This document shows positions 46,012 to 54,786 of a DNA stretch of 64,000 bases, in pieces. Numbering within the stretch: the first letter of the stretch is position 1; each line of letters starts with the position of its first letter. The stretch is from the NCBI RefSeq assembly GCF_023715705.1, contig NZ_JAMBOS010000005.1, forward strand, positions 1-64,000, in the 5' to 3' direction. This DNA comes from Halalkalibacter oceani. GTDB taxonomy: Bacteria > Bacillota > Bacilli > Bacillales > Bacillaceae_D. Made by a program: the position numbers and the translations under genes. Under the pieces are notes generated by a model. The model had not been told where the DNA came from and did not search any database. It saw nothing but the letters and a program-made list of their open reading frames with translations.

Positions 46012-47054
46012 CCTTTCATTCCTCCTCTCAGCAAATACAAGAAGAACGGAGCGCCCAACGCCGCAAGTAAAATGCCGACCGGCAGTTCAATAGGATCGAA
46101 CCAGCTTCGTGCTGCCGTATCAGCGAGCACGACGAGACAGGCGCCACCGAGCGCCGAGGTCGGCAGCAAGAAGCGATAATCGTTCCCGACAATCATCCGC
46201 ATCATGTGAGGAACGACCAGCCCGACAAACCCGATTAAGCCGGCGACACTCACTCCCGCCCCTGCCAGAAAAGTCGCCAGCAAAATAAGAAACAGCCGAC
46301 TCCTTTCTACCTGTGATCCTAATAGCTTCGCCACTTCATCGCCAAGCAGGAGCAAATTGGCATGCTTGACAGCGAAAACCGACAAGATCATGCCGATTAG
46401 CGCATATGGCAGGATAATTGCGACATGGGACCAGCCTCTTCCGCTTAAACCGCCGACAAGCCATGGCAGCACCGCTTGAACATTGTCGCTGTAAAGAATC
46501 ATCACCGCCGACATCAGCGCCCCGAGCAAGGAGTTGATCGCCACACCGGCAAGAATCATTCTTAACGGAGAGACGCCATTTTCCCAGGCGATGAAATAAA
46601 TGAGAAACGTCGCGGCCAGCGCCCCGAGAAAGGCGCCGAACGGCAACAGGGAAAGATAGTGCGGCAGGACGAGCATCATCGTCACCGCCATTAAGCCGGC
46701 TCCGGCGGAAACCCCGATAATCCCCGGATCGGCGAGCGGATTTCTCATTACCCCTTGGAGCAACGCGCCGGCGATCGCCAGACAGGCGCCGACGAGCAAG
46801 CCCGTCACAATACGCGGCAGACGCAAATCCCAGACAATTTGCCGCTGCAGTGAATCGGCAGGCGAAAGCAAAGCGGTCCAGACCTCCGACACCCGTATCG
46901 TGACCGAGCCGGTCATTAAGCTGTACAGGACGGCACCGACACAAAGAGCAGCGACAATCACCAATGTCAGCCAGCGCCGCTTTGTCCGCTGATCATCCTC
47001 TGCCGCTTTTAATACTGAATCGTCGAACTCCATTATTTCCTTTGCTTCCTTCAT
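45996..47054 (-). CDS. Iron/heme ABC transporter permease (FecCD family)
   Basis: 352 residues with about ten membrane segments. RLPRIVTGLLVGACLAIAGA, QGVMRNPLADPGIIGVSAGA and GFVGLVVPHMMRM are FecCD/BtuC hallmarks. Most likely IsdF-like given the sortase B partner, though siderophore or cobalamin import cannot be excluded. Confidence 0.92.
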   Translation of the reverse strand: MKEAKEIMEFDDSVLKAAEDDQRTKRRWLTLVIVAALCVGAVLYSLMTGSVTIRVSEVWTALLSPADSLQRQIVWDLRLPRIVTGLLVGACLAIAGALLQGVMRNPLADPGIIGVSAGAGLMAVTMMLVLPHYLSLLPFGAFLGALAATFLIYFIAWENGVSPLRMILAGVAINSLLGALMSAVMILYSDNVQAVLPWLVGGLSGRGWSHVAIILPYALIGMILSVFAVKHANLLLLGDEVAKLLGSQVERSRLFLILLATFLAGAGVSVAGLIGFVGLVVPHMMRMIVGNDYRFLLPTSALGGACLVVLADTAARSWFDPIELPVGILLAALGAPFFLYLLRGGMKGWRMS

Positions 47055-47087
47055 AACTGAACCTTTCTGCGAGCAGTATCGTTCATA

Positions 47088-48059
47088 CTATCTCCCCTTC
47101 TCCGCGACCGCCGTTAAGCTTTCATGGATAAATTGCAGCGCTTCTCCGATACGCGGACCGGGATTGGAGCTGAAGAGCTCCGGCGGAAGGATGACGAGAC
47201 GCTCCTGCTCCACAGCCTGCAAATGCTGCCATGAAGAATTACTTTTTACTTCCGCTTCAAATTGCGCCTTGACAGCCTCCACATCGCCATGGGCAATAAA
47301 GTAAATAATGTCCGGGTCTGCTTCAAGGACGCGCTCCATGCTGAGCTGCGCATATTGCGGATAATGTTCAATTTGCGGCAGCCCTTCGGCAATATTGAGC
47401 CCTCCGGCCATAGCGAGCAAATCTCCGGAGAGCGAAGAAGGTAAGGCTGCCATCATCGTATCCGCACTGCCAAAAATAATGAGAGCCTTCACCTCCTCAG
47501 CAAGCGGTGCCAGTTCAAGCTGTCCGACATCAAGCGAAGCAAGCAGCTCACCCGCCTGTTCCTCCTTGTCGAGCAGTTGACCGTACAGTTCGATCGACTT
47601 TAAAACATCGTCATAGCTGTTGCCGCTCGTCAGTACGACCGGAATTCCGAGCGAGGCAAACATATCGACATCCTTAAGGTTCAGTTCAGCATGACCGATC
47701 ACCAGATCCGGCTGAAGACTGACAACTTTTTCAAAATCGATATCATGGGCGGTACCTATCTCTTCCGCTCCTTGTAATCCCTCCGAAACTTGCTGGTTTT
47801 GCACGGTCGGCCTGCCGACGATTTCTCCGCCAAGCGCATGGACGATTTCAGCATCTGCCTGCACAAGAGAAACGAGCAGGTCCGGCGTCTGCCCAAGCCT
47901 CACTTCCCGGCCGGCGAAATCGGTCACCGTTTCCCCTTCCCCGCTATCCTCCGATACCGGTAACGCCGCCGTTTCCCCGCTTGTCGTACAGGCTGCCAGC
48001 GGGATAAGCAGCAGAAAAAAGAGAGCAAGCCTCAGTCTAGATAGTCCTATGTCTCTCAC
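47088..48059 (-). CDS. Iron/heme ABC transporter binding lipoprotein (IsdE-like)
   Basis: 323 residues. Lipoprotein signal FLLLIPLAAC (lipidated Cys about 24) then a helical-backbone metal-receptor domain: VTDFAGREV, FEKVVSLQPDLVIG, ALPSSLSGDLLAMAGG. I place the start at GTG 48059, six bases after GGAGGAG; the open frame continues to a TTG at 48074. First gene of the Fur-type operon. Confidence 0.87.
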   Translation of the reverse strand: MRDIGLSRLRLALFFLLLIPLAACTTSGETAALPVSEDSGEGETVTDFAGREVRLGQTPDLLVSLVQADAEIVHALGGEIVGRPTVQNQQVSEGLQGAEEIGTAHDIDFEKVVSLQPDLVIGHAELNLKDVDMFASLGIPVVLTSGNSYDDVLKSIELYGQLLDKEEQAGELLASLDVGQLELAPLAEEVKALIIFGSADTMMAALPSSLSGDLLAMAGGLNIAEGLPQIEHYPQYAQLSMERVLEADPDIIYFIAHGDVEAVKAQFEAEVKSNSSWQHLQAVEQERLVILPPELFSSNPGPRIGEALQFIHESLTAVAEKGR

Positions 48060-48081
48060 TAACAACTCCTCCAATTGAAAA

Positions 48082-48158
48082 CAATTATCATTATCATCAT
48101 TTGTGTAAAATTATAAACAAAAACAAAATATTGTCAATATAAATGATAAAGATTTTCA
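48082..48158 (-). promoter_or_regulatory. Iron-regulated promoter with two Fur-box-like sites
   Basis: On the minus strand TTGACA (48132-48137), 16 bases, TATAAT (48110-48115). TGATAAAGATTTTCA (48144-48158) upstream of the -35 matches the 7-1-7 Fur box at 13 of 15 positions. A second site, TGATAATGATAATTG (48082-48096), lies downstream of the -10. Together they predict Fur repression of the heme/iron operon. Confidence 0.8.
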
Positions 48159-48332
48159 TTGTCATTTAGGATTTTTTTCTTCAGGAGAAATTTTGCGTTA
48201 GTCCGCCCTTCCCAATTAACGCTTTTTCCAATACGTATAAAGGGAACAGCTTTACAGCTATTTTCCATCGGAAGTATAAAATCACCAGTTGTCCCGTACA
48301 CTGTAACTATCTACCATGTTGGAGGGAAAGAA

Positions 48333-48830
48333 ATGAGCAAATCGAATATGGATGCAGTGGAAAAAAAAGCACGCTCCTGGATGCAGGAGCGTGGTGTGAC
48401 ATTAGAGGAAATCGCGGAGCTTGTTTACTTTTTACAGGTCAAATACCATCCTGATCTTCAGCTCGCTGATTGTTTAGAAAATGTTGATCGCGTTGTGAGT
48501 AAACGCGAGGTGCAAAATGCGATTATTACCGGGATTCAGTTGGATGTCCTAGCTGAAAAAGGCATGCTGGAACAGCCTTTGCAGGGAATTATTGATAGAG
48601 ACGAAGGTCTATATGGCGTCGATGAAATTATCGCCTTATCAATCGTCAATGTATACGGCTCAATCGGCTTCACCAATTATGGCTATATCGACAAGCAAAA
48701 GCCCGGTATTCTGGAACGGCTGAATGATAAATCCAGCGGTGAGTGCCACACCTTTCTCGACGATATTGTCGGCGCGATTGCCGCCGCCGCTTCAAGCCGG
48801 CTCGCCCACCGCGCGGAAAACACGGAATAA
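48333..48830 (+). CDS. yutG: Phosphatidylglycerophosphatase A-like protein (YutG)
   Basis: 165 residues of the PgpA-like family as found in Firmicutes: ARSWMQERGVTLEEIAELV at the start, YGVDEIIALSIVNVYGSIGF near 95-114 and FLDDIVGAIAAAASSRLAH near the end. ATG has GGAGGG upstream; the open frame extends 58 codons further back without homology. Predicted role in phosphatidylglycerol synthesis comes from the family. Confidence 0.87.
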   Translation: MSKSNMDAVEKKARSWMQERGVTLEEIAELVYFLQVKYHPDLQLADCLENVDRVVSKREVQNAIITGIQLDVLAEKGMLEQPLQGIIDRDEGLYGVDEIIALSIVNVYGSIGFTNYGYIDKQKPGILERLNDKSSGECHTFLDDIVGAIAAAASSRLAHRAENTE

Positions 48831-48892
48831 CAGAAAACCCAGTCAGACCGGGGCGTGTAAAAGAGCGGTAAAACGGCCAGAAGCCGCGCCAT

Positions 48893-48929
48893 GCAAAAGG
48901 GTGAACAGCAAGCTTTCACCTTTTGCCCC
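48893..48929. terminator. Terminator between yutG and yutF
   Basis: GCAAAAGGGTGAA pairs with TTCACCTTTTGC around a short loop between convergent genes. Confidence 0.7.
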
Positions 48930-48947
48930 GGGTCCTTCCAAAAGCGT

Positions 48948-49715
48948 TTACTTAATCGTCCATTCAGCGAGAGAGCCGATGGCGGTTGTCGGTTTTTCTT
49001 TCACTTGGGCAATTTCTTCTTTCGTCGACACTCCGGTGTAAACGAGCAGCGTATCCATACCGGCCCGAATGCCGGCGAGAATATCAGTATGATAATTATC
49101 GCCGACCATCACTGTTTCAGCCTTGCTCGTACCCAGGACTTCTAAAGCCTGCTCGATGATGATCGCTTCCGGCTTGCCGATAAAAATCGGATTCACCCCT
49201 GTTGACAGAGAGACGACGGATACAAGCGAACCATTCCCCGGCACCAGCCCCCGTTCCGTCGGTAAGGCAAGATCACCGTTTGTCGCAATCAACGTCGCAC
49301 CGCCGCGGACGTGCAGGGCGGCCTTTGCTAATTTTTCGTATGTAATGTTACGGTCAAGGCCAATCACGACATAGTCAGGCTCCTCGTCCACAAGAAGATG
49401 CCCTTCCTCCTTCAAAGCAGAGCGTAAGCCCTCTTCACCGATCATATAGATTCTCGCCTCCGGCTTCAGTTCGGAAAGATAGCTCGCTGTTGCCATGCTC
49501 GTCGTAAACACATGCTCCGTCGTTGCCGGAACGTCCATTGTTCGCAGAAGCTCTGCCACCTGCTCAGGACGCTTTGTCGAATTGTTCGTAACAAATAAAT
49601 AAGGCAGCTGCTGTTTCTCCAACTCCTTTACAAAGGAGACCGCTTCCGGAATCGCTTCCCTGCCGCGGTAAATCGTGCCGTCGAGATCAATTAAATAGCC
49701 TTTATAATGTTTCAT
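48948..49715 (-). CDS. yutF: HAD-superfamily phosphatase YutF (NagD type)
   Basis: 255 residues, subclass IIA. Catalytic DLDGT near 11-15, FVTNNST near 40, GKPEAII near 177 and VGDNYHTDILAG near 205 cover the HAD motifs. B. subtilis YutF is the counterpart. Substrate is a small phosphorylated metabolite, unidentified. ATG follows GGGGAGAAGG. Confidence 0.93.
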   Translation of the reverse strand: MKHYKGYLIDLDGTIYRGREAIPEAVSFVKELEKQQLPYLFVTNNSTKRPEQVAELLRTMDVPATTEHVFTTSMATASYLSELKPEARIYMIGEEGLRSALKEEGHLLVDEEPDYVVIGLDRNITYEKLAKAALHVRGGATLIATNGDLALPTERGLVPGNGSLVSVVSLSTGVNPIFIGKPEAIIIEQALEVLGTSKAETVMVGDNYHTDILAGIRAGMDTLLVYTGVSTKEEIAQVKEKPTTAIGSLAEWTIK

Positions 49716-49742
49716 ACCCTTCTCCCCTTTAACAGAAATAGA

Positions 49743-49782
49743 GCCTGGGGCAAAAGGTTCGCTTCGACCTTCTTTCCCAGAC
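49743..49782 (-). terminator. Terminator after the SufR-like gene
   Basis: CTGGG-AAGGT style hairpin on the minus strand (CTGGGAAAGAAGGT with ACCTTTTGCCCCAG), the same design as the terminators in repeats A and B. Confidence 0.65.
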
Positions 49783-49828
49783 TTGAATCAATGTGCCGTT
49801 TATTTTGTACGGCAACGCCTGCCGATTT

Positions 49829-50458
49829 TCACGAGCGTTCCTTCAGCTTATACGTGCAACAGCTCGTCTTGCCTTTGGCAATGCATGTTTTTTGTTCAAC
49901 ATGCTCCGTTCCAAGCAGTTTCTGAAACAATTGATGTTCACATTTGCAGGCAACCGGGTATTCTTTCGCTACTTTGGCAATCGGGCAATTGTATTCCTTG
50001 AATTCATAAGAGCCATCCTCGAGCTCCTGATAGTCCACCATATAGCCATTTTCAGTCTGAATTCGCGCCAACGCAGCCACCCGTTCAGCAAACGAGCCGG
50101 ATATTTCCGGACCATACTGCTGCTCAAGCCGGTGCCGACGCTGCTCAAACAATTGGTCGATCATTTCCACTCCGCTTATCTTCTCAAGATCCTGCAAAAT
50201 GCCGAGCGAAAGCTCACCGTAATTCCGTGGAAAGCATTCATCTCCTGCTTTTGTCAACGAATATTTATTAGTTGGTCTACCCATCGCCTGCCGTTCAATG
50301 CGGGCCTGGATCAAACCTTCCTTTTCCAGTCCTTGCAGATGTCTTCGCACCGCCATTTCGGTTACACCTAATTCAGCGGCTAAGTCTGCTACGGTTTGTT
50401 CTTGGTTTCGTTTTAACATCGTTAAGATGATTTGACGTGAGCTCGTCTCTTTCCCCAA
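49829..50458 (-). CDS. SufR-like Fe-S-sensing transcription regulator
   Basis: 209 residues. An N-terminal winged helix (VADLAAELGVTEMAVRRHLQ) and a C-terminal domain with a Cys cluster: NCPIAKVAKEYP, ACKCEH, KTCIAKG and SCCTYKL. This layout matches SufR, the cluster-binding repressor of Fe-S assembly genes. I chose TTG at 50458 behind AAAGGTGG; GTG at 50470 is possible. No suf genes are adjacent, so its targets are elsewhere or different. Confidence 0.75.
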   Translation of the reverse strand: MGKETSSRQIILTMLKRNQEQTVADLAAELGVTEMAVRRHLQGLEKEGLIQARIERQAMGRPTNKYSLTKAGDECFPRNYGELSLGILQDLEKISGVEMIDQLFEQRRHRLEQQYGPEISGSFAERVAALARIQTENGYMVDYQELEDGSYEFKEYNCPIAKVAKEYPVACKCEHQLFQKLLGTEHVEQKTCIAKGKTSCCTYKLKERS

Positions 50459-50566
50459 GACAACCACCACCTTTGTTATTTACAGTCTAGAAGACCAATC
50501 CTTCCTTTATCCAAAGCAAAAGGGGCTCAGCTTCTATTGTAGGCGATGATCACATGATTGTAAAAT

Positions 50567-51022
50567 TTACGACTCTGTCTGCTTATCAGGCAAAAACGCA
50601 GAGACAGGTCCGAGCTCTTCGATTAAATAGCGCCGGACATCCTTCGGAAAATCACGAAGCGCCGCCTGGCTTTTCGTCATGACCTCGATTACTTCGGCAA
50701 TATTGACAGAGACGTACTCCTGCACGAGCTGTTTCCGCAGCTGAATCAGTTCTTTTAACGAGGCTGCTTGCTCAGCTCCAATCACCTTTTCATCCTCAAG
50801 AATATCAATGATGTCCGTATAACCTCCCGGGTCTCTCATAATAAAACCGTCAATCATGCTGTTGCCGACATCGATAATAGCTTCAATCAGAACTGAGGCT
50901 ACCCGCTCAAGCGCTAATCGTTCCAGCTCATTTTGCGGCATCATCGGTGGTACATAGCTTTCAGATATTGTTTCCATATAAGCAAGGGTCCGTTCAATCT
51001 TTTCGCGATCAACAAAATACAC
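50567..51022 (-). CDS. yutE: YutE, DUF86/HepT-like protein
   Basis: 151 residues, mainly helical. The HepT toxin signature (R-x4-6-H-x-Y, usually RNxLVHxY) appears as RKQLVQEYV near 108-116, with Gln in place of His, so HEPN nuclease activity is doubtful. No MNT antitoxin gene is next to it. Matches B. subtilis YutE in position. GTG start behind AGGTGG. Confidence 0.8.
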   Translation of the reverse strand: MYFVDREKIERTLAYMETISESYVPPMMPQNELERLALERVASVLIEAIIDVGNSMIDGFIMRDPGGYTDIIDILEDEKVIGAEQAASLKELIQLRKQLVQEYVSVNIAEVIEVMTKSQAALRDFPKDVRRYLIEELGPVSAFLPDKQTES

Positions 51023-51195
51023 TCACGTTTCCACCTTTCATTAGTATGTCATATTCAAGGGTCATCAATTAAAAAGTGTGACCTTAATTGCACGAGAATG
51101 GTTTCTTCTCGGCCTGGCTTTTGCTATGATAAAGGATGTACCTTAGTTCATTTTACAGAGTACAGCGATAGTATACAACATTGGGGGACATTCAA

Positions 51196-52167
51196 ATGGA
51201 TCGAGAACTTGCATTGGAAATCGTCCGCGTTACGGAAGCAGCAGCGCTTGCTTCTTCGCAGTGGATGGGACGCGGTAAGAAAAATGAAGCAGATGATGCT
51301 GCCACAACAGCAATGAGAACCATGTTTGACTCTGTTAACTGCAAAGGGACAGTTGTCATTGGAGAAGGAGAATTAGATGAAGCTCCAATGCTTTACATAG
51401 GAGAAGAAGTCGGAAGCGGACATGGACCTGAAGTCGATATTGCCGTCGATCCGCTTGAAGGCACGAACATCGTTGCCAAAGGACATCCAAATGCGATGGC
51501 CGTAATCGCCGTCGCCGATAAAGATACCCTGCTTCACGCACCGGATATGTACATGGAAAAGATCGCCGTCGGTCCGGAAGCGGCTGGATTAATCAGACTC
51601 GATGACCCGATTGAAAAAACGATCGATATCGTCGCGAAGATGACACGGAAGCGCGTCCAGGATGTCACGGTCATTATTCAGGAACGGGAACGCCACCAGC
51701 AGTTGATTGAGCGTGTTAGAGAAAAGGGCGCCCGCGTGAAATTGTTTGGCGACGGTGATGTCGGCGCGGCGATTGCAACAGCATTGCCACAAACCGGAGT
51801 TGACCTTTTCGTCGGTACGGGCGGAGCGCCCGAAGGAGTTATTTCAGCAGCGGCGATCAAAGCGCTCGGCGGTGATATGCAGGCCCGTCTTGTCCCAATG
51901 AATGACGAGGAGCTTGCCCGCTGTAAAAAGATGGGTCTTGAAGATCCGTTAAAAGTGCTGACCCTGAACGACATGGTGCGCGGCGATGATGCGATTTTTG
52001 CGGCAACCGGTGTCTCTTCCGGCGAGCTTGTCGAGGGGGTTCGTTTTCTTGGCGGCGATCTGGCGGAAACAGATTCGATTGTAATGCGAGCGAAGACGAG
52101 AACCGTCCGCTACATTAAAACCCACCATCACCTTGACCATAAGCCTCATCTTTCCATGAATAAATAA
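51196..52167 (+). CDS. glpX: Class II fructose-1,6-bisphosphatase (GlpX)
   Basis: 323 residues. Gluconeogenic phosphatase. Metal-binding [11 protein letters not shown] near 57-67, DPLEGTN near 87 and [14 protein letters not shown] near 186 are typical. ATG at 51196 lies seven bases after GGGGGA. Confidence 0.93.
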   Translation: MDRELALEIVRVTEAAALASSQWMGRGKKNEADDAATTAMRTMFDSVNCKGTVVIGEGELDEAPMLYIGEEVGSGHGPEVDIAVDPLEGTNIVAKGHPNAMAVIAVADKDTLLHAPDMYMEKIAVGPEAAGLIRLDDPIEKTIDIVAKMTRKRVQDVTVIIQERERHQQLIERVREKGARVKLFGDGDVGAAIATALPQTGVDLFVGTGGAPEGVISAAAIKALGGDMQARLVPMNDEELARCKKMGLEDPLKVLTLNDMVRGDDAIFAATGVSSGELVEGVRFLGGDLAETDSIVMRAKTRTVRYIKTHHHLDHKPHLSMNK

Positions 52168-52191
52168 GCACCTCGAAAGGAGCTGCCTCGC

Positions 52192-52458
52192 ATGGCTGAA
52201 CGTTTTTATCTGTATGATGAGACCGAAGATACGAAAACAAGATTTGTCAGCTTTATGGGCGATCATCAGCGTTTTGATTTAGCGATTATTTCTTCGTCAC
52301 GCTATTATGGAAAGCAATTAGTGCTTGATGTACAGTCCAACCGCTTTGCGATCATCGGACAGGATGATTTGGACGAAGAAGGCTATCTGGAGCATGCCTA
52401 CCGCCTGTCTGCGGAAGAAGCTGAAGAGCTGCGCGACTTTCTTCGAGAAGTCGTATAA
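52192..52458 (+). CDS. DUF3055 family protein
   Basis: 88 residues, acidic. MAERFYLYDETEDTKTRFVS and NRFAIIGQDDLDEEGYLEHA match a conserved Bacillaceae family of unknown function. It follows glpX by 24 bases behind AAAGGAG and is probably cotranscribed. Confidence 0.8.
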   Translation: MAERFYLYDETEDTKTRFVSFMGDHQRFDLAIISSSRYYGKQLVLDVQSNRFAIIGQDDLDEEGYLEHAYRLSAEEAEELRDFLREVV

Positions 52459-52483
52459 AAAGGCCGCAACTTTAACAGACCCG

Positions 52484-52551
52484 TGGCGGTTCCGCTCATT
52501 GCTTAAAGAGGACATCTCAAAGGGAAATACAGCCTTTGAGATGTCCTCTTT
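52484..52551. repeat. Partial repeat copy with a perfect 19-bp terminator
   Basis: GTGGCGGTTCCGCTCATTGC matches the core of copy A. AAAGAGGACATCTCAAAGG (52505-52523) is perfectly complementary to 52533-52551 and separates convergent genes. Confidence 0.85.
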
Positions 52552-52830
52552 CTATTTTTCCTTGATCCGTTTAAGGACGAAATACGCGCAGCCGAAGTTA
52601 CAGTACTCGTACAAATAATCGGGCAGCGTGCTTATTTTTGTATCATAAGTAGACTTCTTATGCCTGTCCTCAAAGAAGCCGCGCAACCTCAGCTGATTAT
52701 ACCCCCAATCGCCGACGATATAATCATATTTATTCAGCACCTCACTAAAGCGTGCTTTAAACGCCTCTTCGTCCCAGCCATTTTTTACATCTTCCATCAC
52801 TTCATATTGCATCCCGTGAATGCGAACCAT
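52552..52830 (-). CDS. yutD: YutD-family protein (DUF1027)
   Basis: 92 residues. YDYIVGDWGYNQLRLRGF and YEYCNFGCAYFVLKR are the conserved blocks. ATG at 52830 behind GAGGTGA; a GTG three codons earlier overlaps that site. Function unknown. Confidence 0.88.
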   Translation of the reverse strand: MVRIHGMQYEVMEDVKNGWDEEAFKARFSEVLNKYDYIVGDWGYNQLRLRGFFEDRHKKSTYDTKISTLPDYLYEYCNFGCAYFVLKRIKEK

Positions 52831-52965
52831 TGGGCTCACCTCGTTCTTTTAGCTTCGCCTTATTATAACACATGTTTTACTTCCCAACAGCTTCTCCTTC
52901 TCCATCATTTACTAGCTCTAAAATGATTCACTTCTGGTCAATCTGAAGGTAAAGGAGGTGGGAAG

Positions 52966-53607
52966 ATGATAAAAAAATCATTGTATCTATGCGGACTGGC
53001 CGGCTTGATGCTCATGTCAGGCTGCCAAACCGACCAACAGGGCCAAACCGGACAAATGATCCAGTCCAACCAGCAGGCGAACGGCCCGTTTGCTTTGAAT
53101 CAAAACCGGCATCAGACACCAGACGAGACGCAGTATGGCTATACGCGCTTTCAGCGCCAGCAGGTGCAAACACATAACTCGGCACAGCACGTCATTCCGA
53201 CGTTTGATCGCAATCAACTGGCCGATGCTGTCACCCGCATCGTCCTGACAAATCAAGCCGTTGATGAAGCGGCGACCTTGGTCACCGATAAATATGTGCT
53301 TGTCACTTATAATCTTCAGGATGATGACAATCGTGAATATGTGGCGGATCAAGTCAAGCGGAGCGCGGTATCCGTCGTACCACGCTATTATGACGTCTTT
53401 ATTTCAGACAATCATGAACACTTCCAAGAGATTGAGCGCTTTCAAAATCGAACCGCTGCGCTGCCTGACGCCGAAACTTTACGCGAAACGATTGAGGAAA
53501 TGAAGCAATCGCCGCAGGGAGCCTATGATGAGCAGGATGATGAAAACCTTGAAATAATGGAGCAAAAGCAACAGCGTCTCCTAAACCACGACAACCGTTC
53601 ACAGTAA
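52966..53607 (+). CDS. yutC: YhcN/YlaJ-type sporulation lipoprotein (YutC)
   Basis: 213 residues. Lipoprotein signal LAGLMLMSGCQ (Cys about 20), a Gln/Asn-rich linker, then the YhcN/YlaJ domain with NQAVDEAATLVTDKYVLVTY near 103-122. Such lipoproteins are found in spores. ATG follows AAAGGAGG. Confidence 0.82.
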   Translation: MIKKSLYLCGLAGLMLMSGCQTDQQGQTGQMIQSNQQANGPFALNQNRHQTPDETQYGYTRFQRQQVQTHNSAQHVIPTFDRNQLADAVTRIVLTNQAVDEAATLVTDKYVLVTYNLQDDDNREYVADQVKRSAVSVVPRYYDVFISDNHEHFQEIERFQNRTAALPDAETLRETIEEMKQSPQGAYDEQDDENLEIMEQKQQRLLNHDNRSQ

Positions 53608-53618
53608 TAAAATGAAAA

Positions 53619-53660
53619 GAGGCTGAGCAAAAAGGTTGATTTTCCCTTTAGCTCAGTCTC
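53619..53660. terminator. Terminator between yutC and lipA
   Basis: GAGGCTGAGC pairs with GCTCAGTCTC, extended by AAAGG/CCTTT, between convergent genes. Confidence 0.8.
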
Positions 53661-53671
53661 TACCATTATTC

Positions 53672-54598
53672 TTATTGACTTGCCACGTCTTCTTTTTGCG
53701 CTGCCTTGACCGCTTCCGCGCGGACCTGTGCTTCATTTACCTGCTCATCCGCATGGTAGGATGAACGTACGAGTGGTCCTGCTTCACAATGACTGAAGCC
53801 TTTGCTTAAGGCGATTTCCTTCAGCTCGGCAAACTCATCCGGATGATAATACTTTTGCACCTTCAAATGTTTCTTTGTCGGCTGAAGGTATTGACCAATT
53901 GTCATAATGTCCACATCAACCGCTCTTAGATCATCCATCGTTTCAATAATTTCTTCCTTCGTTTCCCCCAAACCGATCATGAGGCTTGACTTAGTCGGAA
54001 TGTCAGGATGCATTTCTTTCGCCCGGCGCAGAAATTCTAAAGAGCGTTCATATGTCGCACGTGCCCTCACTCTTGGAGTCAGCCGTTTCACCGTCTCAAT
54101 ATTATGGTTCATGATATTAGGGCGGGCATCCATCAATGTTTTTAAATTCTCATAGCCCCCAAGCATATCGGATGGGAGTACTTCAATAGTACAGAAAGGA
54201 TTACGTCTCCGGATCGCCCGGACTGTTTCGGCGAAAACCCCGGCCCCGCCATCCTTTAAATCGTCTCTGGCGACCGCTGTGATGACGACATGCTTCAAGC
54301 CCATTGTCTCCACGGAATCGGCAACGCGTTCCGGTTCCTGCAAATCAAGCTCATTTGGCAAGCCCGTTTTCACCGCGCAAAAGCGGCAGGCTCTCGTACA
54401 TACATCGCCTAAAATCATGAAAGTGGCTGTTTTGCGGACAGCCCAGCATTCATGAATGTTCGGGCAACGCGCTTCTTCACAGACTGTATGTAAATTTTTC
54501 TCTCGCATCATTTTTTTCAAGCCTGTATACGATTCATTTGTATTTAGTTTAATTTTAAGCCAATCCGGCTTGCGAAGATGTTCTTCTTTTTTTGCCAT
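53672..54598 (-). CDS. lipA: Lipoyl synthase
   Basis: 308 residues, radical SAM. Inserts sulphur into octanoyl groups of lipoate-dependent dehydrogenases. Both clusters are encoded: auxiliary [12 protein letters not shown] near 42-53 and radical-SAM CTRACRFC near 68-75, with the C-terminal RSSYHA that contributes a Ser ligand. ATG at 54598 has TGGAGT upstream. Confidence 0.97.
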   Translation of the reverse strand: MAKKEEHLRKPDWLKIKLNTNESYTGLKKMMREKNLHTVCEEARCPNIHECWAVRKTATFMILGDVCTRACRFCAVKTGLPNELDLQEPERVADSVETMGLKHVVITAVARDDLKDGGAGVFAETVRAIRRRNPFCTIEVLPSDMLGGYENLKTLMDARPNIMNHNIETVKRLTPRVRARATYERSLEFLRRAKEMHPDIPTKSSLMIGLGETKEEIIETMDDLRAVDVDIMTIGQYLQPTKKHLKVQKYYHPDEFAELKEIALSKGFSHCEAGPLVRSSYHADEQVNEAQVRAEAVKAAQKEDVASQ

Positions 54599-54786
54599 TT
54601 CGTTCACTCCATCCAGCATTGCTTGTATTCTTTCTCTACTTTATCATGATTCAAACAAAATGACCAAACAGCCGCTTCAATTTCCAGTGATTCACATCAA
54701 TCTTTTTCTCCTATTTACCTCACACTACAAGGTGACAGAAAAAATCTGATCGTTATACTTATTCCAGGAAAGGAGCAGACACCAGC

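Noticed and set aside
46336-46944. 202-codon frame inside the permease gene
   Set aside because: Arg/Cys-rich shadow in another frame of the FecCD permease.
49793-50371. 192-codon plus-strand frame across the SufR-like gene
   Set aside because: Antisense shadow; the minus-strand frame has clear helix-turn-helix and Cys motifs.
50567-51022. HepT-MNT toxin-antitoxin module
   Set aside because: No nucleotidyltransferase partner is adjacent and the catalytic His is replaced.
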